Under the pieces are notes generated by a model. It had not been told where the DNA came from and ran no database searches. It saw only the letters and a program-made list of their open reading frames with translations. The translations under genes were made by a program, and so were the position numbers. 16,486 nucleotides of DNA from Nitrospirae bacterium RBG_13_39_12. GTDB taxonomy: Bacteria; Nitrospirota; Thermodesulfovibrionia; Thermodesulfovibrionales; SM23-35. The stretch is taken from assembly GCA_001805125.1 (NCBI GenBank), contig MHEF01000041.1, positions 1 to 16,486 of the forward strand. Reading direction: 5' to 3'. How positions within the stretch are numbered: position 1 is the first letter of the stretch; every line of letters starts with the position of its first letter. Shown here in pieces: positions 1 to 6,806 of the stretch.

Positions 1-203
1 TTCTTGGTGCGGTATTATTGAGTTTTGTTTTCCAGATGACAACCATATATGTGCCATTTTTAAATCCAATATTTAAGACTGTACCCTTGACCTTTAATGA
101 ATTGATGTTTACACTTATCCTTTCATCTATAATATTCTTTGCAGTTGAAGCTGAGAAGCTATGGAAGAGGAAGAAAAAATATAACCTTAATCCTGTCTGT
201 TAA
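1..203 (+). CDS. C-terminal end of a P-type cation-transporting ATPase (partial)
   Basis: Only the last 67 or so residues are in the window; the reading frame is open to the left edge (first full codon at 3). The visible part has two hydrophobic stretches separated by the segment IYVPFLNPIFKTVPL, and ends EAEKLWKRKKK. This matches the C-terminal membrane domain (Cation_ATPase_C) of Ca2+/Mg2+-type P-type ATPases, where a YVPFL...F.T.PL segment and a final EKL/basic tail are typical. Such pumps export or import divalent cations across the inner membrane using ATP. The phosphorylation and nucleotide-binding domains lie outside the window, so the transported ion cannot be read. The gene converges on the htrA unit, with a hairpin between them. 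Confidence 0.72.
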   Translation, partial: LGAVLLSFVFQMTTIYVPFLNPIFKTVPLTFNELMFTLILSSIIFFAVEAEKLWKRKKKYNLNPVC

Positions 204-206
204 AAA

Positions 207-277
207 AGAAGGTCATTCGTTACATATGCCTGCGATTACAGTTTGAGACATGCACAAACATGAACGAATGACCTTCT
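207..277 (-). terminator. Hairpin terminator closing the htrA/zinc-ribbon unit
   Basis: The 15-nt arms 207-221 and 263-277 are perfectly complementary (AGAAGGTCATTCGTT and its reverse complement) around a 41-nt loop. Read on the minus strand, the stem runs straight into a run of six T, the form of a rho-independent terminator. It begins 9 nt after the stop codon of the small minus-strand gene at 286-453. On the plus strand only a weak AAAAATCTTT follows, so any role for the ATPase gene is less sure. The large loop is unusual for a simple terminator. Confidence 0.6.
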
Positions 278-285
278 AAAAATCT

Positions 286-453
286 TTAGCTTCTTTCTAA
301 TATTTTTGGCAGTTGATATTTCCGTCCATTATCCCTTTTTATCAAATCTATTAACTCCTCAAACATCTGCGGAATGTTTATTCTGCATACTGCGCAAATG
401 CTATCATTCTGGTGTGTTCTATTGTTGCATTTTATACATTTGTAAACTTTCAT
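286..453 (-). CDS. 55-residue zinc-ribbon protein, downstream of htrA
   Basis: This short gene reads MKVYKCIKCNNRTHQNDSIC and on to ...PKILERS. It has two CxxC pairs (C6/C9 and C20/C23), the spacing of a small treble-clef or zinc-ribbon knuckle, followed by a helix-like charged C-terminal half (about residues 29-42, QMFEELIDLIKRDN). The start is strongly supported: the ATG at 453 is preceded by AGGAGGTGA with 8 nt between. It starts 64 nt after the htrA stop on the same strand and ends next to a terminator hairpin, so it is probably the last gene of an htrA transcript. No known family was recognised. A role in binding metal, nucleic acid or a partner protein is inference. Confidence 0.7.
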   Translation of the reverse strand: MKVYKCIKCNNRTHQNDSICAVCRINIPQMFEELIDLIKRDNGRKYQLPKILERS

Positions 454-517
454 GGAATCTGTCACCTCCTGCTAAATATTCATTTCTGCACTTTTAATTT
501 CTTTCACTTTCTGAATA

Positions 518-1990
518 TCACCCTGCGGACAAAGTCACGTAAAAGGCTGAATTTTGCCTGTATACGAGAAGCAGTATGTTCTCGTCAGATTTAATCCCTG
601 AAACTACTGACTCATAAACCTTGATGTTATGTATATCTTTCTTGTTTATTTCCATAATAATATCACCTTTCATCAGAATACCCTGAGCAGGGCTGTCATC
701 TTCCATTTCAGCTATTACAACTCCAGTAAAGCGTTTTGGAACATTAAGACTTTTCTTCAATTCAGGAGTAAGGTTCTGGACATGGACACCCTTAAGCTGG
801 TTATTAAAAGTCTTTGCTATTGCTAGTGTCTGCGTTTCTGCAGACATTTCTTCAATTTTCACCTTTAGTGTTTTTGGATTTCCATCATGAATAATTCTGA
901 TCGTAACCTCTTCGTTCGGCAGGGTACTGGCTACCATATTTCTGAGGTTTGTTACGTCATCAACTTTTTTACCTTCGAACTCAACAATAACATCTCCCCT
1001 AACTATCCCTGCTTTCTCAGCAGGGCTGTCTTCCATGACATCTGCTACAAGAACCCCTTTTTTATCTCCAAGATTAAATTGCTTTAAAAGGTCCGGGGTT
1101 AGAGGTTGGATCGTTACCCCAAGACATCCCCTGACAACTTTTCCATTTTTTATAAGGCTGTCCATAACAGTTTTTGCCATGTTGCTCGGTATTGCAAACC
1201 CTATCCCCTGATACCCGCCGGTCGTACTGAATATAGCTGTGTTTATCCCTACAAGTTCTCCTCTTACATTCACCAGTGCACCGCCAGAGTTGCCGGGATT
1301 AATGGCAGCGTCAGTCTGAATAAAATCCTCATAATCGGCTATCCCAACATTTGCCCTTCCTGTTGCGCTCACTATACCAGATGTGACAGTATGGCTCAGT
1401 CCAAATGGATTTCCGATAGCGATTACTGTTTCCCCAACCTGCAATTTTTCAGAATCTCCAAGTTTGATAACAGGCAGATGATTTGAGTCTATCTTTATAA
1501 CGGCAAGGTCAGTTTTGGGGTCTACCCCTATTATCTTCCCTTTAAACTCCCTTTCATCAGACAACTTTACTTTTATTTCATCAGAGTCCTTAATGACATG
1601 GTTGTTAGTAAGGATATAGCCGTCTTTATCCACTATAACCCCTGAACCAAGACCTGATTGTTTTTGTTCCCTGGGCGACTCAAAAGATCTAAATTGATCG
1701 CCAAAGAATCTTTTGAAAAAGGGATCGTTGAAAAACGGAGAAGACATCCCGCTTCCTTTTATTGTTCTTGTTGATGATATATTCACGACAGAAGGCTTTA
1801 CTGCAGATACAACTTCAACCATGGCCTGATTATTTTTTGTTAGTATTTCCACAGCTTCTTTTGAAATTGTTAAGTCTTTTGCATATCCATCAGAAAAAAA
1901 GTTGAAATTCGATGATATGCCGAGCCCGATAATAAGACCTATAATTGAAAATATTGCTGCAACAACCGATATTTTTTTTCTAAGTATCAA
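518..1990 (-). CDS. htrA: HtrA/DegP-type periplasmic serine protease with two PDZ domains
   Basis: The 490-residue protein is a Do-like protease that degrades or refolds damaged envelope proteins. A basic N-terminus and one hydrophobic segment (about residues 8-27) act as a signal peptide or anchor. The trypsin-like domain spans about 50-280 with the triad His131 (TNNHVI), Asp161 (KTDLAVI) and Ser235 (GNSGGAL). PDZ1 covers about 287-375 and PDZ2 about 400-488, the usual DegP/DegQ layout and length. The start is a TTG at 1990, chosen because AGGAGG lies 5-6 nt upstream and the signal segment follows directly. A four-heptamer operator and a -10-like box lie about 120-170 nt upstream, pointing to control by an OmpR-type regulator, probably the one encoded at 3832. 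No CXXCH haem motif is present, so it is not the magnetosome protease MamE. Confidence 0.96.
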   Translation of the reverse strand: MILRKKISVVAAIFSIIGLIIGLGISSNFNFFSDGYAKDLTISKEAVEILTKNNQAMVEVVSAVKPSVVNISSTRTIKGSGMSSPFFNDPFFKRFFGDQFRSFESPREQKQSGLGSGVIVDKDGYILTNNHVIKDSDEIKVKLSDEREFKGKIIGVDPKTDLAVIKIDSNHLPVIKLGDSEKLQVGETVIAIGNPFGLSHTVTSGIVSATGRANVGIADYEDFIQTDAAINPGNSGGALVNVRGELVGINTAIFSTTGGYQGIGFAIPSNMAKTVMDSLIKNGKVVRGCLGVTIQPLTPDLLKQFNLGDKKGVLVADVMEDSPAEKAGIVRGDVIVEFEGKKVDDVTNLRNMVASTLPNEEVTIRIIHDGNPKTLKVKIEEMSAETQTLAIAKTFNNQLKGVHVQNLTPELKKSLNVPKRFTGVVIAEMEDDSPAQGILMKGDIIMEINKKDIHNIKVYESVVSGIKSDENILLLVYRQNSAFYVTLSAG

Positions 1991-2108
1991 TTTTTCCTCC
2001 TTTTAATAACAAAACTTGTTTGCCGATAACTATTTGCTGTAACTACTTTTTGGTACTGTCTCAAACTCTTCTTAGCCGCACCATGATATAAATCCATTTT
2101 CAATGTTT

Positions 2109-2163
2109 ATGATAAATAAAACTTATGAAGAAACCGTGAAGAGATTATGAAAATATTATGAAG
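2109..2163 (-). promoter_or_regulatory. Four-heptamer OmpR-type operator and -10 box of htrA
   Basis: On the minus strand four heptamers follow each other at exact 11-bp steps: CTTCATA (2163-2157), TTTCATA (2152-2146), CTTCACG (2141-2135) and CTTCATA (2130-2124), each separated by 4 nt. Nine nt further on lies TATCAT (2114-2109), a good -10 hexamer, with no recognisable -35; in PhoB-type promoters the activator site replaces the -35. The predicted transcript start would be near 2102, giving a leader of about 110 nt for htrA. The same arrangement, in the same orientation to its gene and with the same 9-nt distance, recurs at 5985-6039. Binding by the regulator encoded at 3832 is inferred. Confidence 0.72.
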
Positions 2164-2465
2164 ATGTCCTTATTTTTTCAGTTAAAAGAAACCTTTAAGA
2201 ATATTCTGCTTTACTTACAAAATATGCTTTTTAACATCAATCTTCATTTTTTCTAGTTCAAGCGTATTATATCCTGAAATAAAATAAGAAAAGACCTCAT
2301 ACCACATATAACGATAAATCTATTGATACTAAAATTCTTAAAGACCCTGATTATACAAAACGTTTACATTCAATAGAGCAGAAAACTGGTAAATTATATT
2401 ACATATTATTAGTATAAATGTAGTAGAATTTATCAAATATTCGTTAATTGCTAAAAGGAGACATT
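2164..2465. other. AT-rich intergenic stretch with a possible gene remnant
   Basis: Between the htrA operator and the lipoprotein gene no full gene is visible. Positions 2282-2417 on the plus strand hold a 44-codon open frame without a start codon or ribosome site, whose composition (for example DTKILKDPDYTKRLHSIEQK) looks protein-like. It may be a decayed gene end or chance. No clear promoter for the downstream lipoprotein gene was settled on. Confidence 0.3.
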
Positions 2466-3113
2466 TTGGGAAGGAATCTTTTTTATTTTATTTCCATTTC
2501 TTGCGTATTTGTTTTCATTGTTAGCTGTTCTAACGCTAAAAATAAACAAGAGAAGGAAATTAAAGAATCAATCAAATATTTAAAGAGCGAAGATAGTTTA
2601 GTCCGTATTAAAGCGAGGAATGATATAGCTTCATATAAAAATCAAGCTATCAAACCTTTATATGAGTTTTTATCTGAAAACAAAGACGATAATTTGCTCA
2701 AAGAGGGAATTCTCTGTTTAGCAGAAATAAAAACAGAAGAATCAGCGTCAGCATTAATTTTATTTTTGAGGAAGACTCATAATCTGCCAAACGAGATTTC
2801 AGACGCATTGGTAAGAATTGGGAAACCCTCTGTTAACCCTCTTTTCAGCGCTTATAGTTACGATGAACATTATGTTAGAGAGTTTGTTATCGGTGCACTT
2901 AACAATTTGATTAATGATATACCTATTGACTATAAAACTACAGGCGATATTAAGAATTTCTTTATAAAAGCATTTAAAGAAAATAACCTTGTATCGGTAA
3001 AGAAAATGGCATTAATTTCTTTGATGAGATTCAAAGATGATGAGGATGTAAAGCCTGTCATCGAAAGTGCATTAACGGATAAAAACAGAGCGATTAGAGA
3101 ACTTGCAAAATAA
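2466..3113 (+). CDS. HEAT-repeat-like lipoprotein
   Basis: The protein (215 residues from this start) carries an N-terminal hydrophobic segment ending in the lipobox IVSC, so it is probably lipidated on that Cys and anchored in the membrane facing the periplasm. The rest is helical with repeated phrases of HEAT/PBS type: SEDSLVRIKARNDIAS, NLLKEGILCLAEI, EISDALVRIGKPSVNPL, HYVREFVIGALNNL, LVSVKKMALISLMRF and NRAIRELAK. Such repeats make a protein-binding solenoid. I prefer the TTG at 2466 to the one at 2448 because AAGGAG (2455-2460) lies 5 nt before it; the upstream TTG would place that site inside the gene. It is divergent from htrA. The binding partner cannot be read. Confidence 0.75.
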   Translation: MGRNLFYFISISCVFVFIVSCSNAKNKQEKEIKESIKYLKSEDSLVRIKARNDIASYKNQAIKPLYEFLSENKDDNLLKEGILCLAEIKTEESASALILFLRKTHNLPNEISDALVRIGKPSVNPLFSAYSYDEHYVREFVIGALNNLINDIPIDYKTTGDIKNFFIKAFKENNLVSVKKMALISLMRFKDDEDVKPVIESALTDKNRAIRELAK

Positions 3114-3368
3114 GCGACCCCTTCCTTATTTCTATATTTCTATACTTCACAAAACAAACAGAATGGTATATTTTATATCCTGCAATCATTCATTCTATAT
3201 AAATCATAAAATCAAACACTGCTGACATAAATGTTCTTATTAATATTCCTCAATCTCCAAATTCTTTTATATATAAGAATAACCGGCGTTATCTCTAATT
3301 TTAGGTCCAATGATATTGTGCAAGCAGGAGCAATGATTTCTTATAGGATTAAATAATAGAAATAATAG
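3114..3368. other. Intergenic stretch with no gene seen
   Basis: The region after the lipoprotein gene is AT-rich, with stops in all frames and no Shine-Dalgarno/start pair. Apart from the promoter at its right end I see no hairpin with a T-run and no repeat shared with the rest of the window. A lone CTTCACA near 3145 has no 11-bp partners. Confidence 0.5.
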
Positions 3369-3397
3369 TTTACTGAAATTTAATATATGTATAAAAT
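3369..3397 (+). promoter_or_regulatory. Sigma-70-type promoter of the desulforedoxin-like gene
   Basis: TTTACT (3369-3374) and TAAAAT (3392-3397) are separated by exactly 17 nt, matching 4 of 6 and 5 of 6 consensus bases. The start of transcription would fall near 3404, leaving a leader of about 26 nt that holds AAGGGGG before the ATG at 3430. Confidence 0.5.
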
Positions 3398-3429
3398 AAT
3401 AAGAGCATAATTTAAGAAGGGGGTTAATT

Positions 3430-3612
3430 ATGGCAAAGTTAAAAAAAGGGCAAAAGATGGTATGTGTTCCCTGTGCAAGAGAAGTTGTTATCAGCAGTGC
3501 AGGTGTTTCCCGTACTACTCTCTGGTGTTGTGGAAGACCAATGACTCAGAAATCCAAGGCTGCACCTAAAAAGAAAATTGATAAAAAACCAGCAAAGAAA
3601 AGTGCAAAATAA
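3430..3612 (+). CDS. Desulforedoxin-like small protein with a lysine-rich tail
   Basis: The first 40 residues have the cysteine pattern of desulforedoxin: C12-x2-C15 and the adjacent pair C33-C34 in the phrase LWCCGRPM, comparable to the family's CxxC...VCCGxxM. In that family the four Cys hold one iron atom used in electron transfer; zinc binding is also possible. Unlike desulforedoxin (about 36 residues), the protein has a tail of some 20 residues (about 42-60) rich in Lys, Ala and Pro, which looks nucleic-acid binding like an H1-type tail. The ATG at 3430 has AAGGGGG 7 nt upstream. Own promoter and terminator make it a single-gene unit. Whether it is a redox protein or a DNA/RNA-binding zinc protein is open. 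Confidence 0.72.
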   Translation: MAKLKKGQKMVCVPCAREVVISSAGVSRTTLWCCGRPMTQKSKAAPKKKIDKKPAKKSAK

Positions 3613-3667
3613 TAATTATAACGAGTAATCAGATCAGCAGGAAACATTATTTATATTTTGATTTATA

Positions 3668-3705
3668 AAAGAGGCAGGGGCTGCATTTGCTCTGCCTCTT
3701 TAATT
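3668..3705 (+). terminator. Rho-independent terminator
   Basis: A perfect 10-bp stem, AAAGAGGCAG (3668-3677) with CTGCCTCTTT (3692-3701), closes a 14-nt loop and is followed by TAATTTT. It lies 55 nt past the desulforedoxin-like gene and before the regulator gene, so it ends the former's transcript. Confidence 0.8.
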
Positions 3706-3782
3706 TTAAAAACATAACTCAATATCCCTCACGACAATCTTACAAATATGTCCTATGAAACTTTTTTCAATTCTTGATCCCG

Positions 3783-3788
3783 TATAAT
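3783..3788 (+). promoter_or_regulatory. Possible -10 box for the two-component operon
   Basis: A perfect TATAAT lies 44-49 nt upstream of the regulator ATG at 3832. No convincing -35 is found 16-18 nt before it. A second candidate, TATATT at 3820-3825, would place the transcript start at the ATG itself, which would suit the lack of a Shine-Dalgarno sequence there. The heptamer array seen upstream of htrA is not present, so self-activation through that site is not indicated. Confidence 0.35.
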
Positions 3789-3831
3789 TAACCTTTCCCC
3801 CAGTTTTAGATATATATGGTATATTTTAGTT

Positions 3832-4533
3832 ATGGTGAATTTAATTCTTTTAGTTGAAGATGATAAAAAGATTGCCAAGATTGCTAAGGTTTATCTTGAA
3901 AATGAGGGGTTCAAGGTAGTAACCTTTGAAAAAGGCAAAGATGCAATAAATTTTGCATTAAACGAGTCCCCCTCTCTTGTAATACTCGACCTGATGCTTC
4001 CTGACATAAGCGGTGAAGAGGTTTGCCAAGAGTTAAAGGAGACCGGTGATTTTCCGATAATTATGTTGACGGCAAAGTCATCAGAAGAAGAAAGAGTAGC
4101 TGGTTTTGCTCTGGGTGCAGATGACTATGTCGTAAAACCATTCAGCCCAAGGGAACTTGTCGCAAGAGTGAAAGCTGTACTTAAAAGGGCTCAAAGAAGC
4201 GATATAGCAGTTACAGCTTCAATGAGTTTTAACAAAGGATTATTGACTATAGATACCAGGAGTTACGAAGTTAAAAAGAAAGGACTTTCTGTAACACTCA
4301 CACCAACCGAGTTTAAAATCATCTCGGTACTTGCCGGTTCACCCGGCAGGGTATTCTCAAGAGGAGATCTTGTAGACAGCGCACTCGGCTATCAGTTTGA
4401 GGGATACGAACGTAGTATTGACGCTCACATAAAAAATATCAGATACAAGATAGAAGACGACCCCAAAAAACCTATATTTATAAATACAATTTATGGCGTA
4501 GGATATAAATTTACCGGAAAAACAGATGATTAA
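3832..4533 (+). CDS. OmpR/PhoB-family response regulator
   Basis: The 233-residue protein has a receiver domain (about 1-120) with the acidic pair Asp10/Asp11, phosphoacceptor Asp53 (VILDLMLP), Thr80 and Lys102 (KPF). A winged-helix output domain follows (about 130-230) with the family phrases LTPTEFKII, SRGDLV, RSIDAHIKNIRYKI and YGVGYKF. All key residues are present, so it should be phosphorylated by its partner kinase and bind direct-repeat sites as a dimer. The gene overlaps the kinase gene by 8 nt. No clear Shine-Dalgarno precedes the ATG. Two direct-repeat operators in the window, upstream of htrA and of the genes at 6078/6409, have the 11-bp period of this family and are its likely targets. 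Confidence 0.95.
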   Translation: MVNLILLVEDDKKIAKIAKVYLENEGFKVVTFEKGKDAINFALNESPSLVILDLMLPDISGEEVCQELKETGDFPIIMLTAKSSEEERVAGFALGADDYVVKPFSPRELVARVKAVLKRAQRSDIAVTASMSFNKGLLTIDTRSYEVKKKGLSVTLTPTEFKIISVLAGSPGRVFSRGDLVDSALGYQFEGYERSIDAHIKNIRYKIEDDPKKPIFINTIYGVGYKFTGKTDD

Positions 4534-5899
4534 AAGTCTCTGGGGTAAATTCCTGATCCTCCTTCTTTCTGTTTCCATAATTTCATTATCAGCAGCATTG
4601 ATCTTGCGTGAACTGATAATAAAAGATTTTGAAGAATACCTTGAAGGCAAATCAGAGGACAGAATCTACAGAATTATTGCAGCAGTTGAAGGCTCTTATG
4701 AACAATATTCCGGCTGGAATGAAAGCGCGCTAAAAGAAATTACGGTATGGGCTTTATTAATCGGGTATGAGACAAAAATACTTGATGTCAACAGCAATGA
4801 ATTAATGAATACTACCAAGGCAGTGGAAACCCTGTACCCTCTTATGAAAAAAAGAATCATGGCGATAACTGGTTTCCCATTTGCTGAAATTTCGATTGAT
4901 AAAGAAAGTTTCATGAGTTACCCCTTGTTCATAGGCGGGAAAGAAATAGGCACGCTGGACATTATATTTATAAATCTTAAAGAAGAACAGGGTAAAGAAT
5001 CAATCTTCATGAAGAGATCAAACAGGTTTCTTATCATGTCGCTTTTTATTTTGGGTGGATTATCTATTTTCCTGAGTTTTATTCTGTCAAAAAGATTTAC
5101 AAACCCCATAAAGAACCTCACGTCTTCAGCAAAGGATATAAGTGAAGGCAAAAGTAATAGCAGGGTTTCTGTATCAGGTAATGATGAAATTAGTACACTT
5201 TCGCGAACATTCAATATGATGGCAGATAATCTGGAGAAACAGGAATCCCTAAGAAAAAAGCTTACATCCAACATTGCACATGAGCTCAGGACACCCCTCA
5301 CCTCAATTCAGGGAGAACTTGAGGGCATGATAGACGGCCTCATAAAAATAGACAATGAGCGGCTTCTGTCATTACACGAGGAGACCGGCAGATTGAAAAA
5401 AATCATAGAAGGCATTGAAGAACTTTCGAAAGCAGAGGCTAGTTCCCTTGAGCTTAAAAGGCAGAAGATTGAGCTTAAACCTTTTCTGAATAATATGAAA
5501 GACAGATTTGAGAGCCTCTTCGCCGGGAAAGGCGTTACATTGGAATTTAAATGCGATGATGCACTGACTGTAAATGCAGACCCTGACAAATTAAGTCAGA
5601 TTGTAATAAACCTTCTCAGCAATGCGCTAAGAGCAACAGATAAGGGTGGTAATGTAATTATAAATGCTGGTTCAAAGGGCAGAGAGGGATTTATCGAGGT
5701 TGCGGATACCGGCTCCGGTATTAAAAAGGAAGAAATGCCATTTATATTTTCGAGATTTTATAAAGCATATGAAGGCGGGCTCGGACTCGGGCTTACTATC
5801 GCAAAAGAACTTGCTGATGCACATGGAGGAAGGATAGAGGTCCAGAGTAAATATGGGAAAGGTTCAACTTTCACAGTCTATTTGCCTTCTCTAAAATAA
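4526..5899 (+). CDS. Membrane sensor histidine kinase, partner of the regulator
   Basis: The 457-residue protein senses a signal across the inner membrane and phosphorylates the regulator encoded just upstream. Visible parts in order: membrane segment 1 (about 8-28), a periplasmic sensor region of about 135 residues with no recognised fold, membrane segment 2 (about 167-188), a HAMP linker (about 188-240), the dimerisation domain with phosphoacceptor His252 in SNIAHELRTPLTS, and the ATPase domain with Asn362/Asn366 (INLLSNALRA), Asp394 (VADTGSGI) and the glycine lid GGLGLGLTIAKEL. The HExxT motif (H252-T256) suggests that it can also dephosphorylate the regulator. The layout is that of CpxA/BaeS-like kinases. 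The 8-nt overlap with the regulator gene suggests translational coupling. Confidence 0.95.
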   Translation: MIKSLWGKFLILLLSVSIISLSAALILRELIIKDFEEYLEGKSEDRIYRIIAAVEGSYEQYSGWNESALKEITVWALLIGYETKILDVNSNELMNTTKAVETLYPLMKKRIMAITGFPFAEISIDKESFMSYPLFIGGKEIGTLDIIFINLKEEQGKESIFMKRSNRFLIMSLFILGGLSIFLSFILSKRFTNPIKNLTSSAKDISEGKSNSRVSVSGNDEISTLSRTFNMMADNLEKQESLRKKLTSNIAHELRTPLTSIQGELEGMIDGLIKIDNERLLSLHEETGRLKKIIEGIEELSKAEASSLELKRQKIELKPFLNNMKDRFESLFAGKGVTLEFKCDDALTVNADPDKLSQIVINLLSNALRATDKGGNVIINAGSKGREGFIEVADTGSGIKKEEMPFIFSRFYKAYEGGLGLGLTIAKELADAHGGRIEVQSKYGKGSTFTVYLPSLK

Positions 5900-5984
5900 T
5901 TTCCTGAGACCTAAAACCTTTTTTAACAAATATCAATACCCCTTTATGTTCCGCATTAATACGTAAATATTAAACCTGGTTCAC

Positions 5985-6039
5985 CTTCACAGAATCTTCA
6001 TAATTCCTTCAATAGCTCTTCACATTCAGATGATATTCT
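5985..6039 (+). promoter_or_regulatory. Four-heptamer OmpR-type operator and -10 box before the small-gene pair
   Basis: Four heptamers at exact 11-bp steps read CTTCACA (5985-5991), CTTCATA (5996-6002), CTTCAAT (6007-6013) and CTTCACA (6018-6024), with 4-nt spacers. Nine nt later comes TATTCT (6034-6039), a -10-like hexamer. The heptamers, their number, their orientation toward the gene and the 9-nt gap all match the site upstream of htrA. The position directly after the regulator/kinase operon makes that regulator the likely ligand. Predicted transcript start is near 6046, ahead of the genes at 6078 and 6409. Confidence 0.75.
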
Positions 6040-6077
6040 TAACATATTAGAAAGGAGGTGGAATAATCAGAAAGGGG

Positions 6078-6359
6078 GTGATAGCAAGTCTCATTCCGGT
6101 CATAAACCCGGTTCTTGTTTCTGTTGTCAAAGCGTATTCTAATGGTAATATTTTGGAACATGCCTCTTATGGTTTAAACATACTGAAAAAGACTGAACCC
6201 CCAACCCAAATACACAAGTTGATCATGGATATCAAAACAAAGACTCTAAAGAAGACAGAAGAGGCAGGATTCTTTTACTGGGAAAATATACGAAAAAATT
6301 ATGGTATTATAGAAACAGGAAACAAGAGCAGGGTATATACACTTTTAGTAGGGATGTGA
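6078..6359 (+). CDS. Small unknown protein, probable member of the stress regulon
   Basis: The frame encodes about 93 residues and I do not recognise a family. An N-terminal hydrophobic stretch (IASLIPVINPVLVSVVKAY) is followed by a charged, helix-rich part (KLIMDIKTKTLKKTEEAGFF). It could be a membrane-associated small protein. The start is doubtful. The GTG at 6078 touches the purine run AAAGGGGG, too close for normal use, while an excellent AGGAGGTG (6053-6060) points to the in-frame non-standard codons ATA (6063) or ATC (6066), which would add MIRKG or so at the front. The gene directly follows the second heptamer operator and precedes the secreted protein gene by 49 nt, so it is probably switched on with it. 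Confidence 0.5.
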   Translation: MIASLIPVINPVLVSVVKAYSNGNILEHASYGLNILKKTEPPTQIHKLIMDIKTKTLKKTEEAGFFYWENIRKNYGIIETGNKSRVYTLLVGM

Positions 6360-6363
6360 AATT

Positions 6364-6386
6364 GCAGGGGGCAGAAAGCCCCCTGC
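6364..6386 (+). terminator. Strong GC hairpin between the two small genes
   Basis: GCAGGGGGC (6364-6372), loop AGAAA, and GCCCCCTGC (6378-6386) form a perfect 9-bp stem, far more GC-rich than its surroundings, starting 4 nt after the stop codon at 6359. What follows is TCAGATAAATTTTA, not a clean T-run, so it may be a partial terminator, an attenuator or a stabiliser that sets the ratio of the two gene products. Confidence 0.5.
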
Positions 6387-6408
6387 TCAGATAAATTTTA
6401 GAGGGATT

Positions 6409-6762
6409 ATGAAAATTACAAATTTACTGATGCTACTATTTTTTATTGCTTCTTTAACTATTTCTGAGGCTTCATACGCACAGTCAATGATACATCATGG
6501 CACGATGGAATGCCAACCTACCTATGGACATTATTGGCGTGGTGACAAATGGGGATGGTACGGTGCAAGAAAGGTGGTAAGGACTCCTGTCGAGGCAAGG
6601 GAAATATTAGAGAATTTTTTCATGTCAGACAGCGGCGTAAAAGTCGGCAAGATCAGGGTGAGGAGTTACTTTTTTGAAGCTGATATTATTAACAGAAAAG
6701 GTATGCATATAGACATGGTTATAATTGATAAAAGGACTGGCAGGATTAGGTCTATATATTAA
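6409..6762 (+). CDS. Small secreted protein, likely envelope-stress effector
   Basis: A clear signal peptide (MKITNLLMLLFFIASLTISEASYA, shown in the sequence as a basic start, hydrophobic core and small residues before a cut near residue 24-25) precedes a mature part of about 92 residues. The mature part has a His/Trp/Gly-rich front (HYWRGDKWGWYG), a helix (TPVEAREILENFF) and a strand-rich end closing in VIIDKRTGRIRSIY. The last element resembles the end of PepSY-like small periplasmic proteins, which I note as similarity of pattern only. The ATG is preceded by GAGGG at suitable distance. Being the exported product of an operon next to the sensor kinase, it could act like CpxP, binding the sensor or misfolded proteins; this is inference from position and export. 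Confidence 0.65.
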   Translation: MKITNLLMLLFFIASLTISEASYAQSMIHHGTMECQPTYGHYWRGDKWGWYGARKVVRTPVEAREILENFFMSDSGVKVGKIRVRSYFFEADIINRKGMHIDMVIIDKRTGRIRSIY

Positions 6763-6774
6763 TTGTTGTTTAAT

Positions 6775-6790
6775 GTAAAATAAGTTTTAC
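6775..6790. terminator. Short hairpin between convergent genes
   Basis: GTAAAA (6775-6780) and TTTTAC (6785-6790) pair around TAAG, between the convergent secreted-protein and PilZ genes. The stem is short and AT-rich, so it is at best a weak two-way transcription end. Confidence 0.25.
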
Positions 6791-6806
6791 CTGCAGAAAA
6801 AGTATA

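Noticed and set aside
306..594. Plus-strand frames of 60-63 residues near 306-594
   Set aside because: They are antisense to the zinc-ribbon gene and the end of htrA, and lack ribosome sites.
518..1990. HtrA as the magnetosome protease MamE, given the MamK-like gene
   Set aside because: No CXXCH haem motifs and the domain order (trypsin, PDZ, PDZ) is that of ordinary DegP/DegQ; it lies 11 kb away and is tied to a stress-type operator.
3140..3155. Lone CTTCACA heptamer as a third operator
   Set aside because: No further heptamers at 11-bp steps and no -10 at 9 nt.
3735..3785. Auto-regulatory heptamer array before the regulator gene
   Set aside because: A TATGAAA is present but partners at 11-bp distance are missing, so I do not claim self-regulation through this motif.
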